Shown: positions 17,811 through 26,132, counted from the first letter of the stretch. The stretch: 64,000 bases of DNA from an uncultured Olsenella sp. (GCA_900540955.1 UQIF01000006.1:18522-82521); one strand, 5' to 3'. Translations and numbers: made by a program. Notes: generated from the sequence alone by a model not told the origin.

Positions 17811-18104
17811 TTGGTTCTCCTTTCGCCTGCCGGACGGGCCGGCACCGACTGAACTTGGGGCCATTGTATTGCTCCGGCGCAGGTCAGATGGATAGAAGCG
17901 GGCGCATTCTCACTGCTCTTCGGCAGGTGAGCGGAAAGCAAACGCAGGCGGGGTGGCGCGCCGAAGGACTCTCGCGGCAGGTGAATTTAGCCCACGGATT
18001 CCCCGGGTTGTCATTGGAAAGAAAAAGAAATGTGCTAGCTTGTCTCTAAAGCAACTAAAGGAAAACACATTTCCTGCATATTTCTCTAAGCGAGAGGTGC
18101 GCCC
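17811..18104. promoter_or_regulatory. Divergent control region between aldolase and DeoR genes
   Basis: 294 bases without a gene, AT-rich from 18010 on. GAAATGTG (18027-18034) is repeated inverted as CACATTTC (18066-18073), a spacing that would place two half-sites or a hairpin just before the DeoR gene. It is a reasonable candidate operator for the DeoR protein acting on both directions. No binding motif of this family is certain enough to confirm it. Confidence 0.4.
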
Positions 18105-18878
18105 ATGTCACAGATGTCGTCAGAGGAACGCCGCGTAGCCATTCTCTCCATGTTGGAAAGAAACGCGTCTGTGCAGGTGGGACAGCTGGCTGACGCGTTT
18201 GGCGTTTCGCGCGTGACCGCCCGTGCGGACCTCGATGCCCTGGAGCGCGACGGGAAACTCCGGCGCACCCACGGCGGGGCGACATCACTCTCGCGCACGC
18301 TTACGGTGTCGGTCCAGGACAAACGCGTCAACGTGAACGTTGATGCCAAGCGGGCGATCGCGCGCCGCGCGGCCACGCTCGTTGACGACGGCGACTCTAT
18401 CCTGGTCGACTCCGGGACGACGTCGCTTGAGTTCGTCCGGGCGCTCGCGGGACGAACCTCCGTTACGGTGGTCACGGACGACTTTACCGTTGCCGACTTC
18501 GTTGATCGATCGATGCCGGCGCTTGACGTGATCATGCTCGGCGGGAGCCTGCGGAAGGGCCATCGCTACACCGACGGGCCCATTGCCCTGCGATCGCTCG
18601 AGCTTCTGCGTCCGGACAAAGCTTTTGTCACGCCGACGGCATATGCCCCCGGGCGCGGCCTTATGACTAATAACCAAGAGATGGCTGAGCTCAAACGCGC
18701 GTTTCTTGCCTGTGCGGACACCACATACGTACTTATGGATTCGAGCAAGGTTGGGGCTCGCGGGCTCATGTGGTTCGGCACGCTCGGTGATGCGGACGCC
18801 GTGGTGATGGACGCCGATCCGGATGGAGCGGTCCTTGCGGACCTCGAGGAGCTTTCCTGTCAGCTGCTCCTTGCGTGA
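18105..18878 (+). CDS. DeoR-family regulator, divergent from the kinase/aldolase operon
   Basis: A 257-residue DeoR regulator. The winged helix is in residues 5-60 (ERRVAILSMLERN, LADAFGVSRVTARADLDAL, LRRTHGG). The sensor domain contains DSGTTSLEFVRAL and VTPTAYAPGRGL. The position back to back with the aldolase/kinase genes suggests it represses them and is relieved by a sugar phosphate such as tagatose-6-P, as LacR and AgaR do in their families. The start could be ATG 18105 or ATG 18114; GAGAGGTGCGCCC precedes the first. Confidence 0.9.
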   Translation: MSQMSSEERRVAILSMLERNASVQVGQLADAFGVSRVTARADLDALERDGKLRRTHGGATSLSRTLTVSVQDKRVNVNVDAKRAIARRAATLVDDGDSILVDSGTTSLEFVRALAGRTSVTVVTDDFTVADFVDRSMPALDVIMLGGSLRKGHRYTDGPIALRSLELLRPDKAFVTPTAYAPGRGLMTNNQEMAELKRAFLACADTTYVLMDSSKVGARGLMWFGTLGDADAVVMDADPDGAVLADLEELSCQLLLA

Positions 18879-18931
18879 GAACGGTGCCGCGAGACGGCCT
18901 TTCTTTAACGAACCGAGACCGAATAACGGCG

Positions 18932-18976
18932 TAACCCCATGTTAAGGGCACCGAAAAGGCCGAGACCATGGGGTTA
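18932..18976. terminator. Inverted repeat after the DeoR gene
   Basis: TAACCCCATG (18932-18941) and CATGGGGTTA (18967-18976) are exact inverted repeats 25 bases apart. No T tract follows at once. It could end the DeoR transcript or belong to the control region of the PTS operon. Confidence 0.5.
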
Positions 18977-19539
18977 TCTGCCTGTTTACCTGTTTCGACG
19001 CACGGGTGGTTTTTGGCAAAAACACCCCTTTCGATAGCTTTCTTTTGAGCCTAACCAAAGAAAACAGGCAAGTATTCGAGCATTTGGTCTGTCGCTGCTG
19101 GGGGAGCCTCGGTTTCTTTATTAACGCCCGTAGAAGGCTTAATGGCAGTTACTGGTACCTACCATATGAACCAGTTTTAGGGTACTTCTCTCCATACAAG
19201 GCAAAGCAAAAGAAAGCAATTTGCTTGAGGTTTCAAATCAAAACAGTAAAGAAACTTATATGCAATAGACGGTAAATACACTGGTAATCACTAAAAAACG
19301 CCGTGAGCGGTAGCAAATTCAAGGGTCAACGGTATATTTGCCCGTTTGTTAAACTTGTGAAGGGTTCTTGGAACATTTCAAGCTATAGTGGCCTTACTCG
19401 CCATTGGTTGCAACCAGTTAACTGAATGGCAGCATGGAGCAATGTTCTCGGCACCAAAGCGAAATTCAAGAATCGTAGGGTTCTTCTCGACGGCAAACAT
19501 GCGGGCTCGGGAAGGGCCCGTCATTAAGGAGAAGCACAC
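18977..19539 (+). other. AT-rich, gene-free leader of the PTS operon
   Basis: About 560 bases much richer in A and T than the surroundings. One plus-strand frame (19006-19275) exists but lacks a ribosome site and shows no domain. It holds the dre-like operator at 19153-19164 and possible -10 elements (TATAGT near 19387). It ends with the ribosome site AAGGAGAAG before the EIIA gene. The long distance from operator to gene suggests a long untranslated leader. Confidence 0.45.
19153..19164 (+). promoter_or_regulatory. dre-like GntR operator upstream of the PTS operon
   Basis: TGGTACCTACCA within ACTGGTACCTACCATA. The same 12 bases occur in reverse complement at 22824-22835, upstream of the GntR/HutC regulator gene. 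The pattern TGGT-N4-ACCA matches the sites of NagR/DasR-type regulators (DasR consensus ACTGGTCTAGACCACT). Confidence 0.6.
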
Positions 19540-19986
19540 ATGGTCGGTTGTATCCTCACTGGACACGGAACCTTTGCCGAGGGTCTCGGCGGCGCGCTCG
19601 AGATGGTCGGCGGCCCGCAGGAACTCTTCCAGGCTGTTTCTTTCCACGAGGATGAGGCTGCCACCTTCGGCGATAAGCTCGCCGGCGCGATTTCCGAGAT
19701 GGCCTCCGCCTGTGACGGCGTCGTCGTCTTCTGCGACCTCATGGGCGGCACCCCCTTCAACCAGGCCATGATGGCCGCTGCCGCAACCCCTGGCGTCGAG
19801 GTCGTTACCGGCACCAACCTTCCCATGCTGCTCGAGACGCTCTCGACCCGCATGCCCGACTCGACCGTCGACGAGCTCGTCGAGTGTGCCCTTGCCTCCG
19901 GCAAGATGGGCGTCGACCACAAGAAGCTCGAGGTTGCCGACGACTCTGATGACGACGACCTGTTCGGCGAGGAGGATGGTCTGTAA
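19540..19986 (+). CDS. PTS mannose-family EIIA
   Basis: A 148-residue cytosolic phospho-carrier of the mannose/fructose/sorbose/N-acetylgalactosamine PTS family. The active histidine is His9 in ILTGHGTFAEG. CDLMGGTPFNQA and TGTNLPMLLE are family blocks. The acidic tail (DDSDDDDLFGEEDG) is unusual. It is first in a five-gene run: EIIA, YajC-like, EIIB, EIIC, EIID. The ATG follows AAGGAGAAGCACAC, and its stop overlaps the next start (TAATG). Confidence 0.93.
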   Translation: MVGCILTGHGTFAEGLGGALEMVGGPQELFQAVSFHEDEAATFGDKLAGAISEMASACDGVVVFCDLMGGTPFNQAMMAAAATPGVEVVTGTNLPMLLETLSTRMPDSTVDELVECALASGKMGVDHKKLEVADDSDDDDLFGEEDGL

Positions 19987-20276
19987 TGCCCGAGAACTTC
20001 ATGGAGAATATCCTGGCGTCCTCCATTGTCTTTCTTGTGTTCCTTGCCGTTATCGGCATGATCTTCACGGTTGGCAACTATCTGCGCATGAGGAAGCAGA
20101 AGAACTACTACAAGGACGTTCACACCGAGCTCGCCCCTGGAAAGAAAGTCGCTTTCTCGAACGGTCTCATTGGCAAGCTTGTGCGCGTTGGCAAGGAGAC
20201 CTGCGACATCGAGATCAAGTCCGGCGCAGTCATCGAGGTTTCCCGCTATGCCGTTCAGGAGGTCCTGGACAAGTAG
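19986..20276 (+). CDS. YajC-like membrane protein inside the PTS operon
   Basis: A 96-residue protein with one N-terminal membrane helix (about residues 9-30, ASSIVFLVFLAVIGMIF) and a cytosolic YajC-type SH3-like domain: LRMRKQKNYYKD, LAPGKKVAFSNGLIGKLVRV, EIKSGAVIEVSRYAVQEVL. YajC normally accompanies SecDF in protein export. Here the gene overlaps the EIIA stop and precedes EIIB, with no sec genes near, so it more likely acts with the sugar transporter. YajC-annotated genes also occur in streptococcal glycosaminoglycan/amino-sugar PTS clusters. Confidence 0.8.
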   Translation: MPENFMENILASSIVFLVFLAVIGMIFTVGNYLRMRKQKNYYKDVHTELAPGKKVAFSNGLIGKLVRVGKETCDIEIKSGAVIEVSRYAVQEVLDK

Positions 20277-20333
20277 CGGTATCGCAAGCAGGTACTGAGA
20301 GCTCCCGAAGGAGCATGTAGAGAGGAAGTCATC

Positions 20334-20816
20334 ATGGCAGAGCCCAACATCGTTCTCGTCCGCATCGACAACCGCCTCATCCACGGCCAGGTCGCTACTC
20401 AGTGGACCTCCACCGTCGGCGCGAACCTTATTCTTGTGGCCAACGATGAGGTCGCCGGCAACAAGATGCGCCAGAACCTCATGAACATGGCCGCCCCCCA
20501 GGGTGTTGCCACCCGTTACTTCTCGATCCAGAAGACCATCGACGTCATTCACAAGGCCGCTCCGCGCCAGCACATCTTCATCGTGTGCGAGACCCCCGAG
20601 GACGTCGTTCGCCTCGTTGAGGGCGGCGTGCCCATCAAGAAGCTCAACATCGGCAACATGCACATGTCCGACGGTAAGCGCCAGGTCGCTACTTCCGTCG
20701 CTGTCGACGATGCCGACGTCGCCGCCTTCCGCAAGCTCCAGGAGCTCGGCGTTGAGCTTTCTATTCAGCGCGTGCCGTCCACCCCGGTCGAGAACACTGA
20801 CAAGCTCTTCTCGTAA
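20334..20816 (+). CDS. PTS mannose-family EIIB
   Basis: A 160-residue cytosolic domain taking phosphate from EIIA and passing it to the imported sugar. The phospho-histidine is His18 in RIDNRLIHGQV. Further conserved blocks are ILVANDEVAGN and LNIGNMHMSDG. GLN/AMN-type EIIBs of the GalNAc and galactosamine systems have this form, but the sequence alone does not fix the sugar. The ATG follows GAGAGGAAGTCATC. Confidence 0.93.
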   Translation: MAEPNIVLVRIDNRLIHGQVATQWTSTVGANLILVANDEVAGNKMRQNLMNMAAPQGVATRYFSIQKTIDVIHKAAPRQHIFIVCETPEDVVRLVEGGVPIKKLNIGNMHMSDGKRQVATSVAVDDADVAAFRKLQELGVELSIQRVPSTPVENTDKLFS

Positions 20817-20919
20817 GGGCAAGGCGCGCCAGAAGTTCGGTTCTTACCGCAAACGCGGCTGAACATAGTCAATTGGTCCCCCAACGAGGGGAAGACGAAA
20901 AAGGAAAGGAGGAGCAAAG

Positions 20920-21720
20920 ATGGAGTATTCAGTCATTCAGGTCGCCCTGGTCTTTATCGTGACGTTCATCGCCGCTATCGATCAGTTCAGCTTCCTCGAG
21001 TCTCTGTATCAGCCGATCGTCACTGGCATGTTGATCGGCCTCATCCTGGGCGATGTCACCACCGGCCTTATCGTTGGCGGCACCTACCAGCTGATGACCA
21101 TCGGCAACATGCCGATCGGAGGTGCCCAGCCCCCCAACGCCGTCGTCGGCGGCATCATGGCTGCGACGCTTGCGATTTCCCTGAACCTGGATCCGAACGC
21201 GGCCGTTGCGATGGCCATCCCGTTCTCGCTCCTGGGCCAGTACGGCGTTACGCTCATCTTCACCATCATGTCTCCGCTTATGTCCAAGTGCGATCAGTAC
21301 GCAGCTGAGGCTAACCCCAAGGGCATCGAGCAGATCAACTACCTCGCCATGTGCCTCCTCGGCCTCATCTTCGGCGTCGTCGTTACCCTGTTCTTCGTCG
21401 GTGGCGCCACCATGGGCCAGGCCGTCGTCGACGCGATCCCCGCTTGGCTCTCCGGCGGCCTGTCTGCCGCTGGCGGCATGATGCGCTTCGTCGGCTTCGC
21501 CATCCTGCTCAAGTTCATGATGACCCGCGATATGTGGGGCTTCTACTTCATGGGCTTCGGCCTCGCCCTTATCGTGGCCAACATCCCGGCTCTTGCCGGC
21601 CCCGCACTGCTCATCCTGGCGTTCATCGGCTTCGGCATCGCTTTCTGGGACTTCCAGCAGCAGACCGAGCTGAAGGGTGCCGCTGCTATTGAGGACGGAG
21701 GTGAGGAGGATGGCATCTAA
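20920..21720 (+). CDS. PTS mannose-family EIIC
   Basis: A 266-residue polytopic membrane protein, one of the two channel subunits. The N-terminal family blocks LGDVTTGLIVGGTYQLM (about residues 43-59) and GGAQPPNAVVGGIM are clear, followed by five or six hydrophobic segments and an acidic tail. The ribosome site is AAGGAAAGGAGG. The gap of about 100 bases from EIIB holds only a small hairpin. The stop overlaps the start of EIID by 11 bases. Confidence 0.93.
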   Translation: MEYSVIQVALVFIVTFIAAIDQFSFLESLYQPIVTGMLIGLILGDVTTGLIVGGTYQLMTIGNMPIGGAQPPNAVVGGIMAATLAISLNLDPNAAVAMAIPFSLLGQYGVTLIFTIMSPLMSKCDQYAAEANPKGIEQINYLAMCLLGLIFGVVVTLFFVGGATMGQAVVDAIPAWLSGGLSAAGGMMRFVGFAILLKFMMTRDMWGFYFMGFGLALIVANIPALAGPALLILAFIGFGIAFWDFQQQTELKGAAAIEDGGEEDGI

Positions 21721-22759
21721 TGTCACGTCCTACAACAACCTCACGCCGGCGCCTAACCTCGATCAGGCGACCCTTAACAAGATGGCGTGGCGTTCCTGCT
21801 TCCTGCAGGCGTCCTTCAACTACGAGCGCATGCAGGCCGCTGGCTGGCTGTACTCCATTCTCCCGGGCCTCGAGAAGATCCACACCGACAAGGATGACCT
21901 TGCCACCTCGATGACCCACAACATGGAGTTCTTCAACATCCACCCGTTCCTGGTCACCTTCGCCATGGGCATCTGCCTGTCCCTGGAGCAGAAGAAGGCC
22001 GACATCCCGACCATCCGCGCCGTCCGCGTCTCCCTCATGGGTCCGCTCGGCGGCATCGGCGACGCCCTCTTCTGGATGACCCTCGTGCCCATCCTCGCGG
22101 GCATCACCTCCCAGATGGCCATCGCTGGCAACATCGCCGGTCCGATCGTGTTCCTGCTCGTCTTCAACATCATCCAGTTCGCCATCCGCTTCGGCCTGAT
22201 GAACTGGTCCTACAAGATGGGCACCCAGGCTATCGACGCCCTCATGGAGAACATGAAGGCGTTCACCCGCGCGGCCTCCATCCTCGGCGTTTTCGTCGTC
22301 GGCTGCCTGACCGTGAACATGGGCGGCACCCAGATTGCTCTGACCATCCCGAACGGCACCACCGAGTCCTACGTGGCCCACACTGCCACCGTCTCCAACG
22401 ACGAGGTCTCGAAGTTCGAGGTCATCTCCAAGAGCGACGACGGCACCACCACCGCTGGTATGGTCGACGCCGAGGGCAACCCCCTCGCCACCACCGACGC
22501 TGACGGCAACGCCGTCACCGCTGGCGCCGTCGACCTCGGCAACGGCATGAGTGAGATCACCTACATGGAGATGGTGGAGACCCCGGTCACCGTTGACTTC
22601 GCCACCATCCTTGACTCGATCTGCCCGAAGCTCATTCCGCTCGCGCTGGTCATGCTTCTCTACTACCTCTTCGCCAAGCACAACTTCACCCCGATGAAGG
22701 GCATTGTTCTTATGCTCGTCCTCGGCATTGTTGGCGGGTTCTTCGGAATCTGGGCGTAG
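21710..22759 (+). CDS. PTS mannose-family EIID with an enlarged loop
   Basis: A 349-residue partner of EIIC in the membrane. Family blocks are FLQASFNYERMQAAGW (31-46), EFFNIHPF (73-80) and GPLGGIGDALFW (111-122). Residues about 210-295 between two membrane segments form a polar, Thr/Asp/Gly-rich loop (including DAEGNPLATT and DADGNAVTAG) far longer than the equivalent loop of the second EIID in this window, which explains the length (usual about 270-300). The ATG at 21710 follows GGAGGTGAGGAGG and overlaps EIIC. Confidence 0.92.
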   Translation: MASNVTSYNNLTPAPNLDQATLNKMAWRSCFLQASFNYERMQAAGWLYSILPGLEKIHTDKDDLATSMTHNMEFFNIHPFLVTFAMGICLSLEQKKADIPTIRAVRVSLMGPLGGIGDALFWMTLVPILAGITSQMAIAGNIAGPIVFLLVFNIIQFAIRFGLMNWSYKMGTQAIDALMENMKAFTRAASILGVFVVGCLTVNMGGTQIALTIPNGTTESYVAHTATVSNDEVSKFEVISKSDDGTTTAGMVDAEGNPLATTDADGNAVTAGAVDLGNGMSEITYMEMVETPVTVDFATILDSICPKLIPLALVMLLYYLFAKHNFTPMKGIVLMLVLGIVGGFFGIWA

Positions 22760-22776
22760 TAAGTAGCCTTCCGACA

Positions 22777-22815
22777 GGGAGGCGCGCGGGATCGTCCCCG
22801 CGCGCCTCTCTTTTT
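22777..22815 (+). terminator. Terminator of the PTS operon
   Basis: GAGGCGCGCGGG pairs with CCCGCGCGCCTC around GATCGTC, followed by TCTTTTT. Confidence 0.88.
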
Positions 22816-22823
22816 CAAGCAAG

Positions 22824-22835
22824 TGGTAGGTACCA
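22824..22835 (-). promoter_or_regulatory. dre-like operator upstream of the GntR gene
   Basis: TGGTAGGTACCA within AAGTGGTAGGTACCAATT, the exact reverse complement of the site at 19153-19164. It lies about 110 bases before the regulator's ATG, which suggests autoregulation. Confidence 0.6.
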
Positions 22836-22943
22836 ATTTGCGGTATGGTTGGATTACGCGTCACGGCAAGAACCGCGAGGGTTGCCTTGCTTGCGACGCA
22901 TAACCTGGGCATATTCAAAAGAGCACGAACGAAGGGGGGCGTA

Positions 22944-23672
22944 ATGGCCACGACAGCCCGCAAGCAGCCTCTGTACGATCAGCTGGTCGATCTTTTGAGC
23001 GACAAGATCCAAAACGAGATGCACCCCGGTGATGCATTGCCCTCCGAGCGTGACCTTGCAGAGACCTATGGCCTTTCGCGCACGACGGTTCGTCTTGCCA
23101 TGTCTGAGCTCGAGGAGCTCGGCTTGGTGACGCGCAAGCACGGTAAGGGAACGTTCGTGTCGAGCGTCTCGCGCGATACGACCGACCTCATGGGTACGTA
23201 CAGCTTCACGGACCAGATGCGCTCCCTGGGGCGTGTCCCGCATACCGAGGTCCTTGATTTCGAGGTTCGGGAGGCCTCCAAGTTCGTCGCTCAGAATATG
23301 GACCTGCGGCTGGGCGAGGCGGTGTTCCGCATGAGACGCCTGCGTTCTGCCGACGGCGTCCCCATGATGCTCGAGCGCACCTATATGCCCGTAAAGGTCT
23401 TCGACGGCCTCACGCAGCATATGGTCGAGTCCAAGTCGCTCTACGAGATTGTGGAGCAGGACTTTCGAATGAAAATCAAAACCGCTGAGGAGGCCTTTGG
23501 TGCCCGCGCTGCCCGTCCCGACGAGGCAAAGCTCTTGAAGATCGACGAGGATGCGCCGGTGCTCCATCTTGTGCGCACCACCTACAACAGCAAAAACGTC
23601 GTCATCGAGTACACGCGATCCGTCGCGCGCGCCGATATGTTCGAGTACAAGATCGTCCATACACGCATTTAG
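22944..23672 (+). CDS. GntR/HutC-family regulator (NagR/AgaR/DasR-like)
   Basis: A 242-residue regulator. The N-terminal winged helix has the GntR signature LPSERDLAETYGLSRTTVRL and GLVTRKHGKGTFV. The C-terminal UTRA domain (about 85-238) binds the effector and has VFRMRRLRSADGVPMMLERTYMP and the end block VIEYTRSVARADMFEY. HutC members beside amino-sugar genes usually respond to GlcNAc-6-P, GlcN-6-P or galactosamine counterparts. The ATG at 22944 follows GAAGGGGGGC; the in-frame 22845 start is less likely. Confidence 0.92.
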   Translation: MATTARKQPLYDQLVDLLSDKIQNEMHPGDALPSERDLAETYGLSRTTVRLAMSELEELGLVTRKHGKGTFVSSVSRDTTDLMGTYSFTDQMRSLGRVPHTEVLDFEVREASKFVAQNMDLRLGEAVFRMRRLRSADGVPMMLERTYMPVKVFDGLTQHMVESKSLYEIVEQDFRMKIKTAEEAFGARAARPDEAKLLKIDEDAPVLHLVRTTYNSKNVVIEYTRSVARADMFEYKIVHTRI

Positions 23673-23721
23673 CGTTTAAGGCTATGCCGAGCCCGCGGGC
23701 CGGCAGGAGGGAGTTGCAGAT

Positions 23722-24888
23722 ATGTTCAAGTTCGATGTGGCGGAGCTCACCAAGATGGGTGCCCAGATCACCACCGCCGAGATCGCCCAGCAGCCCGAGC
23801 TCTGGCGCGATGCCTTCAACATCTATAAGGACAACCTCGAGGGCGTTGAGAAGTTCCTCGCCGAGGCTCGCGCCATGGGCGACGGCCGTCTCTCCGTCGT
23901 CTTTACCGGTGCCGGCACCTCCGACTATGTCGGCGACACCTGCGCCCCGTACCTGCGCCACGCCGGCGACACGGCTCTCTACGACTTCAAGCCCATCGCC
24001 ACAACGGACATCGTGAGCGCCCCGCGCGACTTCCTGAACCCCGATGAGCCGACCGTCGTCGTCTCGTTCGCGCGCTCCGGCAACAGCCCTGAGTCCCTTG
24101 CGGCTGTCCAGATCGCAAAGCAGTTCGTCAAGAACGTCAAGTTCATCAACATCACTTGCGCACCCGAGGGCAAGCTCGCCGTCGAGTCCGCCGACGACCC
24201 GAATGCCTACACCATCTTGATCCCGCGCGCCAACGACAAGGGCTTCGCGATGACCGGCAGCTATAGCTGCATGACGCTCATCGCCACCCTCATCTTCGAC
24301 ACCGCCTCCATCGAGCAGAAGGCTGCTTGGGTCGAGCAGATCGCAAAGATGGGCGAGGAGGTCGTGGAGCGCGAGCAGGAGATCGCCGATTACCTCGCCT
24401 GCGACTTCAACCGCGTGACCTACCTCGGTTCCGGTTCCTTTGGCGGCCTGGCCCAGGAGTCTCAGCTCAAGATCCTCGAGCTCGCCCACGGCCTCGTTGC
24501 TACCTCCTACGACACCTCCATGGGCTATCGCCACGGGCCGAAGTCCTTCGTCGACGACAAGACCCTCGTGTTCGTCTTCGTCAATAACGACGAGTACACC
24601 CGTCAGTACGACCTCGACATCCTCAACGAGATCGGCGGCGACGAGATCGCTATGAAGACCATCGCCGTCCAGCAGGACGACAAGACCGTCTTTGGTGGCA
24701 AGAGCTTCACCTTCAAGGGTTACGACCTGCTTCCCGAGGGTTATCTGGCGCTTCCCTTCGTCATGGTTGCTCAGACGGTGAGCCTGCTCAATTCCGTGCG
24801 TGTCGGCAACACCCCCGATACCCCCAGCCCGACTGGCACCGTCAACCGCGTGGTCAAGGGCGTGACCATCCACCCGTTCAACGCCTAA
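23722..24888 (+). CDS. agaS: SIS-domain amino-sugar-phosphate isomerase/deaminase (AgaS-like)
   Basis: A 388-residue protein with two SIS domains. The first has FTGAGTSDYVGD and SFARSGNSPESLAAV. The second has YLGSGSFGGLAQESQLKILEL and the substrate-binding SMGYRHGPKSF. The length and block order match AgaS, galactosamine-6-phosphate isomerase/deaminase, which yields tagatose-6-phosphate and ammonia. Glucosamine-type relatives cannot be excluded by motif alone. The ATG follows GGCAGGAGGGAG. The deacetylase gene starts 10 bases after its stop. Confidence 0.88.
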   Translation: MFKFDVAELTKMGAQITTAEIAQQPELWRDAFNIYKDNLEGVEKFLAEARAMGDGRLSVVFTGAGTSDYVGDTCAPYLRHAGDTALYDFKPIATTDIVSAPRDFLNPDEPTVVVSFARSGNSPESLAAVQIAKQFVKNVKFINITCAPEGKLAVESADDPNAYTILIPRANDKGFAMTGSYSCMTLIATLIFDTASIEQKAAWVEQIAKMGEEVVEREQEIADYLACDFNRVTYLGSGSFGGLAQESQLKILELAHGLVATSYDTSMGYRHGPKSFVDDKTLVFVFVNNDEYTRQYDLDILNEIGGDEIAMKTIAVQQDDKTVFGGKSFTFKGYDLLPEGYLALPFVMVAQTVSLLNSVRVGNTPDTPSPTGTVNRVVKGVTIHPFNA

Positions 24889-24898
24889 GGAGCGCGTG

Positions 24899-26056
24899 AT
24901 GAGCAAGTACGCCATCAAAGCCGCCAAGTTCCTCCTGCCCGGCGCCGTTATGGCGGGCGGATACCTGACCATCGACGGCAACAAGTTCGGCATGTGGTCG
25001 GCCGAGGCTCCCGAGGGGCTGCCTGTGGTCGACGAGTCGGGCAAGTGGGTTGCCCCCGGTTTCGTGGACACCCACATCCACGGCTTTTATAACCATGCCA
25101 CGACGGACTGCGACCCCGACGGCATCAACGCCTCGAGCGCCGAGCTTGCACGCCGCGGCACCACGAGCTGGGTGCCGACGACCTTCACCGAGTCCTCGGA
25201 GCACATCCGCGAGGCCTGTGCCGCCATCGCCGAGGCCGATGAGAAGCGCGATGAGTCGTTCGTCGGCGCCCACGTTCAGGGTATCTACCTCGAGGGTCCC
25301 TTCTTTACCTCGAAGCACGTAGGCGCCCAGAACCCCGCGTACCTTGTGGACCCGTCGTATGAGGATTTCGAGTCCTGGCAGAAGGCCGCCGGCGGGCGCA
25401 TTCGCAAGAGCGCGCTTGCCGCAGAGCGCGACGGCGCGCCCGAGTACTGCGCGCGACTCGCGGCAGAGGGTGTCGTTACGTGCGTCGGCCACTCCGATGC
25501 CACCTATGCGGAGGCCCTTGCCGCCGTTAACGCCGGCGCCACCTGCTTTGTCCACACCTATAACGGTATGCGCGGCCTGCACCACCGTGAGCCGGGCATC
25601 GTCGGCTGCGCCATGACGACGCCCGAGACCTACGCCGAGATCATCTGCGATGGTCACCACGTGGCCCCCGAGGCGATCAAGGCCGTGGTCAACGCCAAGG
25701 GCTGGGATCACGTGGTCCTCATTACCGACTGCCTCGGGCCCGGGGGGATGCCCGAGGGCGAGTACATGAGCGGCGGCCTGCCCGTTGTCATGCGCGATGG
25801 CGCCTGCTACCTGCGCGATGGCAGCAGCCTCGCCGGCTCCATTGCCACGCTCGCCCAGATCGTAAAGAACGTCTTCGACTGGCAGGTCGTCACCGCGGAG
25901 CAGGCGCTTCGCATGGCGACCGAGGTTCCCGCGCGCTCCGCGGGCATTGCGGGCTCCTGCGGCTCCATCATGCCCGGCCGCGCCGCCGACTTCGTCGTTC
26001 TCGACGCGGAGCTCAACCTCGAGGCTACGTACATGGGCGGCAAGCTCGTCGAGTAG
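24899..26056 (+). CDS. nagA: N-acetyl-hexosamine-6-phosphate deacetylase (NagA/AgaA)
   Basis: A 385-residue amidohydrolase that removes acetate from GlcNAc-6-P or GalNAc-6-P. Metal and catalytic blocks are DTHIHGFYNH (His59, His61), IYLEGPFF (Glu ligand), VGHSDATY (His), HTYNGMRGLHHREPG and the catalytic Asp in LITDCLGPGG. A GTG directly in front (24896) could be used, but the ATG at 24899 has AAGGAG at the better distance. With AgaS and the PTS it forms the front half of an N-acetyl-galactosamine pathway. Confidence 0.92.
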   Translation: MSKYAIKAAKFLLPGAVMAGGYLTIDGNKFGMWSAEAPEGLPVVDESGKWVAPGFVDTHIHGFYNHATTDCDPDGINASSAELARRGTTSWVPTTFTESSEHIREACAAIAEADEKRDESFVGAHVQGIYLEGPFFTSKHVGAQNPAYLVDPSYEDFESWQKAAGGRIRKSALAAERDGAPEYCARLAAEGVVTCVGHSDATYAEALAAVNAGATCFVHTYNGMRGLHHREPGIVGCAMTTPETYAEIICDGHHVAPEAIKAVVNAKGWDHVVLITDCLGPGGMPEGEYMSGGLPVVMRDGACYLRDGSSLAGSIATLAQIVKNVFDWQVVTAEQALRMATEVPARSAGIAGSCGSIMPGRAADFVVLDAELNLEATYMGGKLVE

Positions 26057-26100
26057 CCCGGCTTCGGACGACGTTTACGGGATGATTCGCCTTTCTTGGG

Positions 26101-26132
26101 GGACGGGCACCTGCTTGTGCAGGTGCCCGTCC
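26101..26132 (+). terminator. Terminator after the deacetylase gene
   Basis: GGACGGGCACCTGC and GCAGGTGCCCGTCC form a perfect 14-bp stem around TTGT. The TATACT at 26135-26140 directly after it could be the -10 box of the next gene. Confidence 0.8.

Noticed and set aside
19006..19275. 89-residue frame in the leader of the PTS operon
   Set aside because: It has no ribosome site, its composition differs from all real genes around it, and it covers the predicted operator.
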